64,000 nt of DNA from Bacillus sp. CH30_1T. Lineage in GTDB: Bacteria; Bacillota; Bacilli; Bacillales; Bacillaceae_B. Below the pieces are notes generated by a model. The model saw only the letters and a list, made by a program, of their open reading frames with translations. It was not told the origin of the DNA and made no database searches. Numbering within the stretch: the first letter of the stretch is position 1; every line of letters starts with the position of its first letter. Location: assembly GCF_008364765.1 (NCBI RefSeq), contig NZ_VTUY01000005.1, positions 295,297-359,296 of the forward strand. The letters run 5' to 3'. Of the stretch, positions 9,189-19,175 are shown in pieces. A program made the position numbers and the translations under genes.

Positions 9189-9728
9189 ATGACGATTAAG
9201 GTTCGAATCGTGTTTATGGTGATGTTGTTAATAGGTGCTTTTTACTTCACATTCTTTTATTCAGAAGAGAAGCAGGCTGCTGATGGAGGCGAACTGAATG
9301 AAACACCGGCAGAGGTAGCGTCCGCTCACACAATCACGGTGCTACTGGAAAGAGTATATCTGGATGGTGAGGTCAGTGAGGAAATCGTGCAGGAAACGAT
9401 TTGGAGCATGGAAGACTTCTGGGCTGCATACGAGGATTGGCAGCTAATGGATATGACGGAAGATCAGGTCGTGTTTCAAAAACAGATGGATGATATATCC
9501 CCTCTTCTAAAGACAAATGGATACTTCGGTATATCCGATAATGGTGTTCTATCCATTTTTAATGGAAAACCGGGACAGGCAGAGATTATTCAATCTTTCT
9601 TCCGGATTGATGTAGAGAAGCTTGAAAGTAAGCGGCATGATGATTTAGTCAAGGGCATCCCCATTAAGTCGAAGCAGGAATATGAAGAGGTACTCGAACA
9701 ATTCAAAGCGTACTCCGTCCCTAAATAA
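9189..9728 (+). CDS. bofC: Forespore signalling regulator BofC
   Basis: BofC-like intercompartmental signalling factor, a secreted forespore protein that restrains the SpoIVB-dependent activation of pro-sigma-K. An N-terminal signal/anchor (residues about 8-26, VFMVMLLIGAFYFTFFY) is followed by a BofC body; the C-terminal LKTNGYFGISDNGVLSIFNGKP is typical. The ATG at 9189 is preferred to the GTG at 9180 because GAGGTGAT spans the GTG and fits the ATG. 179 residues is close to B. subtilis BofC. Neighbours bofC-ruvA-ruvB are as in B. subtilis, but csbX, which precedes it there, is absent. Confidence 0.88.
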   Translation: MTIKVRIVFMVMLLIGAFYFTFFYSEEKQAADGGELNETPAEVASAHTITVLLERVYLDGEVSEEIVQETIWSMEDFWAAYEDWQLMDMTEDQVVFQKQMDDISPLLKTNGYFGISDNGVLSIFNGKPGQAEIIQSFFRIDVEKLESKRHDDLVKGIPIKSKQEYEEVLEQFKAYSVPK

Positions 9729-9735
9729 GAGTGTA

Positions 9736-9764
9736 AAACCAGTGCACATGCCACTGGTTTTTTT
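9736..9764 (+). terminator. Rho-independent terminator after bofC
   Basis: Stem AAACCAGTG/CACTGGTTT with loop CACATGC and a T-rich tail. Confidence 0.85.
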
Positions 9765-9948
9765 ATCGTTGAATTTTTCCCTGCCCAAGCTTTTCGCAAT
9801 CTGATAAAATTAGAACAAGTGTTTCTTTTTAGTCTCTCTTTCCCATCACTTCAAATAGTGATATGATACAATAGATTTTATATGACTTTTTAACATGGTA
9901 TGAAAGACTTTAGATAAATAGTGATAGTGGGAACAAGGAGAGAATGAT

Positions 9949-10563
9949 ATGTATGAATATATAAAAGGGACAGTGACTCAAGTGGGTCCCGAGTACGTAG
10001 TGGTGGAGAATAATGGGATCGGGTACCAGTTGTATACGGCGAATCCGTTTGTTTATTCTAAATATCAAAATCAAGAGATTCAGATTTTTACATATCAGCA
10101 TGTGCGTGAAGATCTTATTGCCCTTTATGGCTTTCTGGCAATGGAAGAAAAATTGCTATTTATGAAACTATTAAATGTTTCGGGAATTGGTCCAAAAGGA
10201 GCTTTAGCGATTCTGGCTTCGGGTGCGCCCCAGCAGGTAATCACCGCTATTGAAGAAGAAAATGAGAGTTTCTTGACGAAGTTTCCTGGTGTGGGTAAGA
10301 AGACAGCACGTCAGATGATCCTGGACTTAAAAGGGAAGCTTCAGGATGTTGTGCCTGATTATTTTCCAAGTTTATTCTCAAATCCAGAAGAGGGATCTGA
10401 AATGTCCTCAGGGAAGGATGAAGCATTTGATGAAGCGATTCTTGCCCTTAAAGCCCTGGGCTATTCAGAACGTGAAATCAAGAAAATCACTCCAAAGTTA
10501 AAAGGAGAAGGGCATACATCAGACGAAATCATCAGGAAAGCTCTTCAGCTCCTATTGAAATAA
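9949..10563 (+). CDS. ruvA: Holliday junction helicase subunit RuvA
   Basis: Tetrameric junction-binding subunit that loads RuvB and drives branch migration. An OB-fold (residues about 1-62, [19 protein letters not shown]), two HhH motifs ([13 protein letters not shown] and [20 protein letters not shown] at about 75-130) and a C-terminal RuvB-interacting three-helix domain (about 155-204) are all visible. The start is supported by AAGGAGAG at good spacing. It is 28 bases from ruvB. Confidence 0.96.
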   Translation: MYEYIKGTVTQVGPEYVVVENNGIGYQLYTANPFVYSKYQNQEIQIFTYQHVREDLIALYGFLAMEEKLLFMKLLNVSGIGPKGALAILASGAPQQVITAIEEENESFLTKFPGVGKKTARQMILDLKGKLQDVVPDYFPSLFSNPEEGSEMSSGKDEAFDEAILALKALGYSEREIKKITPKLKGEGHTSDEIIRKALQLLLK

Positions 10564-10591
10564 GTGGATTCCATGAAGGGAGGAAGTCTGG

Positions 10592-11593
10592 ATGGAAGAA
10601 AGAATCGTATCAGGCGAATCAGAGTTAAATGAAGATACCTTTGAATATTCCTTGCGTCCTCAGACAATAAAACAATATATTGGGCAAGATAAAGTAAAGC
10701 ATAACTTGGAGGTTTTCATTGAAGCGGCAAAGATGCGTCAGGAAACCCTGGATCATGTTCTACTTTATGGGCCACCAGGATTGGGGAAAACAACCCTCGC
10801 TGCTGTCATTGCAAATGAAATGGGCGTAAACCTGCGCACCACATCCGGCCCTGCCATTGAAAGACCGGGAGATTTAGCTGCCGTCCTGACGGCGCTGGAG
10901 CCCGGTGATGTGTTGTTCATCGATGAAATCCATCGTTTGCCACGGGCGATCGAAGAGGTTCTTTATCCGGCAATGGAAGATTTTTGTTTAGATATTGTCA
11001 TAGGAAATGGTCCGAGTGCCCGGTCTGTTCGTTTAGACCTTCCGCCTTTCACACTCGTGGGAGCGACGACCCGCGCCGGTGCATTATCAGCCCCTCTTCG
11101 TGACCGATTTGGAGTTTTATGCCGTTTGGAATATTATAATGAGGAACAGTTGAATGAAATTGTTCAGCGGACAGCGGCGATTTTAAATACAAAGATCGAA
11201 GCGACTGCATCTGAAGAATTGGCCAAGAGGTCGAGGGGGACCCCGCGTATCGCCAATCGGTTACTCCGTAGGGTGAGGGATTTTGCTCAGGTGAAGGGCA
11301 ATGGGGATATTACGACCAATCTTTCAAAGGAAGCACTTGAGCTTCTTCAAGTTGACAAACTGGGCCTTGATCATATCGACCATAAGCTTCTTAAGGGCAT
11401 AATTGAGCGCTTTAGAGGTGGGCCGGTAGGACTTGATACAATCGCAGCGAGTATCGGAGAAGAGTCACACACGATTGAAGATGTATACGAGCCGTACCTT
11501 TTGCAAATTGGGTTTATTCAACGGACTCCAAGAGGGAGGATCGTCACTCATCTTGTGTATGAACATTTCCAGCTGGAGGTGCCAAACAATTGA
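10592..11593 (+). CDS. ruvB: Holliday junction helicase ATPase RuvB
   Basis: Hexameric AAA+ motor for branch migration. Walker [10 protein letters not shown] (about residues 62-70), Walker [10 protein letters not shown], sensor 1 [10 protein letters not shown], arginine-finger region PLRDRFG and a C-terminal winged helix ([12 protein letters not shown]) are present. The 333 residues are normal. GGGAGGAAG precedes the ATG. Its stop overlaps the TTG start of the next gene. Confidence 0.97.
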   Translation: MEERIVSGESELNEDTFEYSLRPQTIKQYIGQDKVKHNLEVFIEAAKMRQETLDHVLLYGPPGLGKTTLAAVIANEMGVNLRTTSGPAIERPGDLAAVLTALEPGDVLFIDEIHRLPRAIEEVLYPAMEDFCLDIVIGNGPSARSVRLDLPPFTLVGATTRAGALSAPLRDRFGVLCRLEYYNEEQLNEIVQRTAAILNTKIEATASEELAKRSRGTPRIANRLLRRVRDFAQVKGNGDITTNLSKEALELLQVDKLGLDHIDHKLLKGIIERFRGGPVGLDTIAASIGEESHTIEDVYEPYLLQIGFIQRTPRGRIVTHLVYEHFQLEVPNN

Positions 11594-11790
11594 CGGGAAA
11601 GTTACTAATGATTATAGGTGGAATCATTCTTATTATCGGATTCCTGATGCAATTTATCAAAATAGGTAAGCTTCCTGGAGACATTATTATTAAAAAAGAA
11701 AACACAACATTTTATTTTCCACTTATGACTTCTATTCTGTTAAGTGTTATACTTTCCGTTGTCTTTTATTTAATTGGGCGATTTAAATAG
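11590..11790 (+). CDS. DUF2905 small membrane protein (YrzS-like)
   Basis: A 66-residue hydrophobic protein with two membrane segments (about residues 4-22 and 44-62) joined by the short loop [19 protein letters not shown], which is the DUF2905 signature. The TTG start overlaps the ruvB stop (TTGA) and is preceded by GGAGGT at 9 bases. An ATG at 11608 is possible but would truncate the first helix. Function is unknown; B. subtilis has the related yrzS in the same place. Confidence 0.82.
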   Translation: MTGKLLMIIGGIILIIGFLMQFIKIGKLPGDIIIKKENTTFYFPLMTSILLSVILSVVFYLIGRFK

Positions 11791-11829
11791 GAATCATGGG
11801 TGAGATTTAAATAAGCTAGGTGACAAATT

Positions 11830-14053
<2,224 letters not shown>

Positions 14054-14094
14054 AAGCTAAACCATAAATAGACAGATGAAAGGAGGGGAAAAGA

Positions 14095-14367
14095 ATGGGA
14101 GGAAGTTTAGGAACAATTTTACCTTTAATATTAATGTTCGTTCTGTTTTACTTTTTACTGATCCGTCCTCAGCAAAAGCGTCAAAAAGCCATTTCAAAAA
14201 TGCAAAATGAGCTTGCTAAGGGTGATAGAATCATCACGATCGGTGGATTGCACGGTGCGATCGATGCTATTGAAGAAGGAAAAGTAGTCATTCTATGTGG
14301 TGACGGCAGCCGTCTTACATATGATCGTAATGCGATCAGAGAAGTAGTGAGAGCAGATCAAGTATAA
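14095..14367 (+). CDS. yajC: Preprotein translocase subunit YajC
   Basis: A single-pass inner-membrane accessory of SecDF-YajC. One N-terminal transmembrane helix (about residues 6-25, ILPLILMFVLFYFLLIRPQQ) is followed by the conserved RPQQKRQK and the soluble domain with LAKGDRIITIGGLHGAI. AAAGGAGGGG precedes the ATG. It follows tgt as in B. subtilis (yrbF). Confidence 0.94.
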   Translation: MGGSLGTILPLILMFVLFYFLLIRPQQKRQKAISKMQNELAKGDRIITIGGLHGAIDAIEEGKVVILCGDGSRLTYDRNAIREVVRADQV

Positions 14368-14368
14368 T

Positions 14369-14420
14369 AAAAAAGGGTTCCTCATCATTGTGCCAGGCAC
14401 TTTGGGAGGGACCCTTTTTT
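14369..14420 (+). terminator. Terminator after yajC with nested palindrome
   Basis: AAAAAAGGGT pairs with ACCCTTTTTT across a 30-base loop, and the loop contains a perfect GTGCC-A-GGCAC palindrome (14390-14400). The symmetric A and T runs would serve the convergent gene on the other strand as well. Confidence 0.75.
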
Positions 14421-14434
14421 AATTGGAGAGGGAA

Positions 14435-14806
14435 CTAGTTCTCTCTATTTCCACCACTCATATTCACTCCGAGGATCCCTCCCATCATGGCTGTGAGGAT
14501 GTAGCAGCCGTGATAGATAAGCTGCTCCATTGAAAACAGACTATCGTACCCGAGGTATTGAAATAAGAAGATGGCGAGGGTGTAAATGAGCCCTGTTGAT
14601 CCTCCGAGAACCCATCCTTTTGTCTTTCCTTTCCCACCAGACATAAATCCGCCAACAAATAAAGACAGAAACGATATGATGGTGACAAATAATGTGATGG
14701 AACTTTCAGTCAGTTCCGTAAACCGAAGCAGCAAAGAGAATAATAAGCTTGTGACAATTGCTATGACAAATATGGTTGTTGTCCCGTATAAAACGGCACC
14801 TCCCAT
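14435..14806 (-). CDS. TIGR04086-type membrane protein (YrzE-like)
   Basis: A 123-residue protein with four predicted membrane segments (about residues 6-26, 36-56, 64-84, 92-114) and short polar links (GGKGKTKG). The pattern and its location between yajC and the DUF421 gene fit the YrzE/TIGR04086 family of Bacilli. GAGGCG precedes the ATG on the minus strand. Function unknown. Confidence 0.75.
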   Translation of the reverse strand: MGGAVLYGTTTIFVIAIVTSLLFSLLLRFTELTESSITLFVTIISFLSLFVGGFMSGGKGKTKGWVLGGSTGLIYTLAIFLFQYLGYDSLFSMEQLIYHGCYILTAMMGGILGVNMSGGNREN

Positions 14807-14968
14807 TTTTTTCGCCTCGATGATGGTCCTCTCCCTTCTAACTCATTAAATTTTATTCATGTGATAGTACAAGCATATTCATCCACCCGGTTAAAAAGAC
14901 TAGAAATTTTTCATGGTCAAGCCTCATAGACTAGTATGAAACTTCCTGGAGAAGGAGGGGCTGTGACC

Positions 14969-16264
14969 ATGTCTCCAATGATCGTGTTGATTGTGTTTGT
15001 TTCGGTATACATCCTGCTGATGACTGAGAAATGGAACAGGGTACTCGCTGCCATGGCAGGGGGCGTTGCCATGCTTTTAATTGGGGCTTTTCCCATTGAG
15101 AAGGCGTTGTTTACGTATATAGATTGGAAAACCATCACTCTGCTTTTTTCCATGATGTTAATTGTAACGTTGACGAGTAAAACGGGGTTCTTTGAGTATA
15201 TTGCCATCCGGTTTGCACAATGGGTGAATGGGAATGGACTGGCTCTTCTGACCCTATTTTCCTTATTGGCGGCAATTGGCTCTGCCTTTTTGGCTAACGT
15301 AACGATTGCCATGTTATTGGTGCCAATCCTTTTTAAACTGACGAAGCTACTTGAACTTCCTCCCATTCCTTTTCTCATCATGACAATCCTTGCTTGTAAT
15401 ATTGGTGGGACGGCGACTTTAATTGGCGACCCGCCTAATATGATGATCGGTCAGGCGGTTAAACACTTTACGTTTAATGCATTTATTGAAAATTTATTAC
15501 CCGTCGTTTTAATGGTTTATATTGTTACTTTACTTATCATGTGTGTCCTGTACAAAGAAGTCCTCTTTGTCAAGGAAGACAGGAAATTACTCCTTAAAGG
15601 AATTAAGGCAGAGGAGTATTTAAAGAAAGACAGAGGGCTCCTTCAGTCCTTGTTTGTGCTTGGATTAGTGTTGGTCGGCTTTTCTTTATATCCGATGTTT
15701 CATCTCGATGTGACGACCGTCTCCCTTGCCGGGGCTGTTCTGTTAATGCTGCTTCTCGAAAAAATTTATCCTCCGGAATCGATATTAAAAGAAGTGGAGT
15801 GGGGGACGCTGTTTTTCTTTATGGGCTTATTCCTTCTTGTGGGAGGGATCGAAGAAGCGGGCTTCATTGATGAAATCGCCCGTGAAATTTTGCGGTTAAC
15901 AGATGGAGATATGAAGAAAACGGCATTTGTCATTTTGTGGGGAACCGGTATATTGTCTGCCATTGTAGATAACATTCCATTTGTAGCTGCCATGATTCCA
16001 GTCATCCAGGAATTTGGTGAATTCGGTATGGTCAATATGGATCCATTATGGTGGTCGTTGGCTTTAGGTGCTTGTTTAGGCGGGAACGGTACATTGCTTG
16101 GTTCTTCATCTAATCTTGTGATAGCAGGACTGGCATCGAAAGAAGATGTACATATCAAGTTTTATCAATATCTTCTTATTGGTGTACCCGTGACGTTGAT
16201 TTCCCTTGCTGTTTCAACGATTTATGTGTATTTCAAATATATTCAGCCATTTTTAGGTGGATAA
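14969..16264 (+). CDS. ArsB/NhaD-type ion transporter
   Basis: An about 431-residue integral membrane protein of the ion transporter superfamily (ArsB, NhaD and SLC13 relatives). It has around eleven hydrophobic segments, the typical LACNIGGTATLIGDPPNMMIG re-entrant motif near residue 145, and its inverted-repeat counterpart with SAIVDNIPFVAAMIPVI and LGGNGTLLGSSSNLVIAG near 330-395. The start is ATG 14969 or GTG 14963; both follow AAGGAGGGG. The ion is not decidable: Na+/H+ exchange, dicarboxylate or arsenite are all possible, and no arsR or arsC is adjacent. I do not recall it at this position in B. subtilis. Confidence 0.82.
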   Translation: MSPMIVLIVFVSVYILLMTEKWNRVLAAMAGGVAMLLIGAFPIEKALFTYIDWKTITLLFSMMLIVTLTSKTGFFEYIAIRFAQWVNGNGLALLTLFSLLAAIGSAFLANVTIAMLLVPILFKLTKLLELPPIPFLIMTILACNIGGTATLIGDPPNMMIGQAVKHFTFNAFIENLLPVVLMVYIVTLLIMCVLYKEVLFVKEDRKLLLKGIKAEEYLKKDRGLLQSLFVLGLVLVGFSLYPMFHLDVTTVSLAGAVLLMLLLEKIYPPESILKEVEWGTLFFFMGLFLLVGGIEEAGFIDEIAREILRLTDGDMKKTAFVILWGTGILSAIVDNIPFVAAMIPVIQEFGEFGMVNMDPLWWSLALGACLGGNGTLLGSSSNLVIAGLASKEDVHIKFYQYLLIGVPVTLISLAVSTIYVYFKYIQPFLGG

Positions 16265-16332
16265 ATATTCCTCCCATTAAATTTCTCTATCTGTCGATAC
16301 TACATAAGACGAATGTATGAGGGGGAAAAGTA

Positions 16333-16983
16333 GTGGAGGAATATTTCCTAATTATTATTCGCACTCTTTTTCTTTATTTTTTGATCATCTTTATCTTTCG
16401 AATCATGGGAAAAAGAGAGATCGGTGAACTAAGCATACTCGATTTAGTGGTCTTTATCATGATTGCCGAGATGGCTGTCATGGCCATTGAACAACCTAAG
16501 GATCCCATCATCCACACGTTGCTTCCAATGGGGGTAATTGTGATGATCCAAATCGTATTTGCATGGTTTTCCCTGCGATCCAAACCGTTTCGTGAACTGT
16601 TGGATGGTAAACCATCCGTTATCATCCATAACGGGAAAATCGACGATAAGGTGATGAAAAAACAAAGGTATAACTATGATGATTTACTCCTGCAATTAAG
16701 AGAAAAAGATATCTTCAATCTGGCAGATGTGGAGTTTGCAATCTTGGAACCTTCAGGGAAATTATCGGTATTAAAGAAAGATGATGAGGAGGAAGCGTCT
16801 CAGTCCATGACTTTGCCGTTGATATTAGATGGGCAGGTCCAAACCACTCATCTGGATATGATCGGGAAAACAGTTTTCTGGTTACGAAAGGAAATGAGGG
16901 ATAGAGGCTTTAAAAATATACAAGAAATTTCATTTTGCAGCTTTCAGAATGGGCAATTCTATATTGATGAAAAAAACCATTAG
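16333..16983 (+). CDS. DUF421 membrane protein (YrbG/YetF family)
   Basis: Three N-terminal membrane segments (about residues 5-24, 34-52, 60-78), with FRIMGKREIGELSILDLVVFIMIAEMA typical of DUF421, then a soluble domain with RSKPFRELLDGKPSVIIHNGKI and YNYDDLLLQLREKDIFNLADVEFAILEPSG. GTG start after a GAGGGGG sequence. Its location matches B. subtilis yrbG. Relatives (YetF) have been linked to spore germination and membrane function, but the role here is unknown. Confidence 0.87.
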   Translation: MEEYFLIIIRTLFLYFLIIFIFRIMGKREIGELSILDLVVFIMIAEMAVMAIEQPKDPIIHTLLPMGVIVMIQIVFAWFSLRSKPFRELLDGKPSVIIHNGKIDDKVMKKQRYNYDDLLLQLREKDIFNLADVEFAILEPSGKLSVLKKDDEEEASQSMTLPLILDGQVQTTHLDMIGKTVFWLRKEMRDRGFKNIQEISFCSFQNGQFYIDEKNH

Positions 16984-16999
16984 TCTACATGTTAACGTT

Positions 17000-17042
17000 C
17001 ACATAAAAACTCCTCAACATCATGTTGAGGAGTTTTTATGTG
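17000..17042. terminator. Bidirectional terminator between the DUF421 gene and spoVB
   Basis: A perfect 20-bp stem with a 3-base loop (TCA), with A-rich left and T-rich right arms, so it can terminate both convergent genes. Confidence 0.9.
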
Positions 17043-17048
17043 TGATGA

Positions 17049-18599
17049 TTATACCGTAATAAATCGGCGGATGAATGGAACGCGCGCAAGGTCGTTTTTC
17101 ACGATAAGCTTAAGGCTGATGGAGAGGAGAAGGTATACAATCGTTGAAGATATTACTCCAATTAATAAGCGGAACACGAGGCCTTCACCGCTAAATACGT
17201 ATAGATACGAATAATGAGCCCATAATCCTGTAGTAATCAGTACAAAGCCGGTCTTTAAGTAATCCCTTAAGTATATCGTCATCGGGATATATTTAAGGAT
17301 GGTCATGAAATGAAGCATGGTGACGAGCATAAATCCTGTTACAATCCCGAGAGCTGCCCCATTGATGCCAAAAGCGGGTTGAGAGGCAAGAATGAAGATG
17401 ACCCCAGTCTTTACCACGGCACCGATTAAGCTGTTGATCATAGCGGCTCTTGCAAGGTTCAGAGCTTGGAGAACAGCTTGCAGGGGCCCTTGATAGTAAT
17501 AAAATATAAAGAATGGGGCCATAATCATTAAGAAACCTGCACCACTTTCGCTTCCGTACATCACCTGCATGAGAGGCTTGGCATAAACGTAAAGGATGAC
17601 GACGGATATGCCTCCTGTAATCAAGCAGAATCTTAGCGCCTGTTGAAGCCTGTGCTCGATTAATGTGAAGTTTTTTTGAGAGTTGGCTTCGCTTATGGCC
17701 GGTACAAGAGATTGAGATAATGAAAGTGTAATGAATGACGGGAGGAACAAAAGAGGTAAGGCATATCCTGTAAGGGATCCATACTGCTTTGTTGCCATTC
17801 CGGCCGCCACGCCAGCAAGGGCTAAGCTGTTGACAACGACTATTGGTTCGAAAAACCAGGCAATCGACCCAATCATTCTACTTCCGGTTGTAGGCAAGGC
17901 CACGCTCATCAATTCATTAAACGTTTCACGTCCATTTCGGATCGAGGTGAAGAAATTTCGTCTAAGCTTGAACTTTTTCTTGATTTTAAAGCTGGCAAAC
18001 AGGTATAGAAGAGAAGCGAGTTCTCCTAATACAGACGCCACCATGGCAGCAGCGGCTGCATATTCAATCCCATATGGAAGGAAGGTCTTCGTTAATACGG
18101 CAATTAACGTAATCCGGACCACTTGCTCAATAACTTGGGAGTAAGCAGAAGGTTTCATGTTCTGCCTTCCCTGGAAATAGCCTCTGATGACAGAGGAAAT
18201 TGCTACAATTGGAATGATTGGAGCGATGGCAACTAAAGGATAATAGATTCGATCATCGGTAAATAAAGCTTCGGTCAAGTAAGGAGCAAGCAGAATAAGA
18301 GCCGGTGTGAAAATGATGGAAAGCCCGAGTGTGATCGATAAGGAAACCACCAATATTTTTTTGACCTTCCGGATATCTCCTCTGGATTCAGCTTCAGCTA
18401 CATTTTTTGAGATAGCTACAGGAAGGCCAAGTTGAGTGATGGTGATGACAAGGATCAGGGTCGGAAAAGCCATCATAAAAAGACCGACGCCTTCTTCACC
18501 GATGAATCTTGCAACGACGATCCGGTTTACAAACCCTAATATTCTAGTAATAAAGGCTGCCATCATTAAGATCATTGTGCCCTTAAGAAATTTTGACAT
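17049..18599 (-). CDS. spoVB: Stage V sporulation protein SpoVB (MATE/MOP flippase family)
   Basis: A polytopic membrane protein of the MurJ/Wzx-like MOP superfamily, required for cortex synthesis in Bacillus spores, probably in moving lipid-linked precursors. About 14 hydrophobic segments are visible. Conserved family parts include MSKFLKGTMILMMAAFITRILGF at the N-terminus, GLPVAISKNVAEAE, and SSVIRGYFQGRQNM. The ATG at 18599 is chosen since AAGGCAGGG precedes it; an upstream extension to 18779 has no support and would run through the promoter region. 516 residues matches the family. It is divergent from comN. Confidence 0.94.
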   Translation of the reverse strand: MSKFLKGTMILMMAAFITRILGFVNRIVVARFIGEEGVGLFMMAFPTLILVITITQLGLPVAISKNVAEAESRGDIRKVKKILVVSLSITLGLSIIFTPALILLAPYLTEALFTDDRIYYPLVAIAPIIPIVAISSVIRGYFQGRQNMKPSAYSQVIEQVVRITLIAVLTKTFLPYGIEYAAAAAMVASVLGELASLLYLFASFKIKKKFKLRRNFFTSIRNGRETFNELMSVALPTTGSRMIGSIAWFFEPIVVVNSLALAGVAAGMATKQYGSLTGYALPLLFLPSFITLSLSQSLVPAISEANSQKNFTLIEHRLQQALRFCLITGGISVVILYVYAKPLMQVMYGSESGAGFLMIMAPFFIFYYYQGPLQAVLQALNLARAAMINSLIGAVVKTGVIFILASQPAFGINGAALGIVTGFMLVTMLHFMTILKYIPMTIYLRDYLKTGFVLITTGLWAHYSYLYVFSGEGLVFRLLIGVISSTIVYLLLSISLKLIVKNDLARVPFIRRFITV

Positions 18600-18724
18600 A
18601 AAATTCCCTGCCTTCTCAAAATTGGTATTATCGTATACAATGATGTATATGCACAAGGGTGGACAAAGCATGACAAGTAGTGAACAATTCCGGCTATATT
18701 TAGCCCAGATGGGGTGAACGGGGA

Positions 18725-19045
18725 ATGAAGAGTAATCAGCATCCTTATGATCGTTTCTATGAATCGTTAGAACCAGCACTAATAAGCAAAGTAGAAGAAT
18801 TTGAAATTCTTGGCTATGGAAAAGCAGATGTCGGCCGACTTTGGTCCTACTTAACGAAGAAGAAATGGAAGAAACCCGAAACGGATGTAAAATTCTTTCA
18901 GCTAGTGAGTGATGTGTTAACGGTTAAACCCGGTGAGTATATGAGCTTTGAAACGATTGAAGCATACAGATCTCCCAATTGGTTTGCAGATGTGAATGAA
19001 GATGAATTGAACGAACTTCTTCGTCCTAATAAGCACGGAAAATAG
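18725..19045 (+). CDS. comN: Post-transcriptional regulator ComN (YrzD)
   Basis: A 106-residue protein with the ComN features (LGYGKADVGRLWSYLTKKKW and PGEYMSFETIEAYRSPNWF). In B. subtilis ComN acts post-transcriptionally on the comE operon and binds DivIVA. ACGGGGA precedes the ATG. Its place between spoVB and secDF is as in B. subtilis. Confidence 0.85.
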   Translation: MKSNQHPYDRFYESLEPALISKVEEFEILGYGKADVGRLWSYLTKKKWKKPETDVKFFQLVSDVLTVKPGEYMSFETIEAYRSPNWFADVNEDELNELLRPNKHGK

Positions 19046-19057
19046 TCCGAAAAGAAA

Positions 19058-19086
19058 TTGACACCTTTTTCTTTCTCATAGATAAT
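19058..19086 (+). promoter_or_regulatory. Sigma-A promoter for secDF
   Basis: TTGACA, 17 bases, GATAAT, about 90 bases before secDF. Confidence 0.7.
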
Positions 19087-19175
19087 GAGAATGCCTGAAG
19101 ATTTTAGGAATTATATTACTTTTTGAAGCACATAGTTCGTATGGTTTTTAAAACGGCAAGGAGGATCTATACATA

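Noticed and set aside
14586..15381. Open frames opposite the YrzE-like gene and the ArsB/NhaD-type gene.
   Set aside because: They are antisense shadows of membrane protein genes, with no start signals.
18600..18779. N-terminal extension of spoVB.
   Set aside because: A good ribosome binding site precedes the internal ATG at 18599, and the extension runs through the divergent promoter region and into comN.
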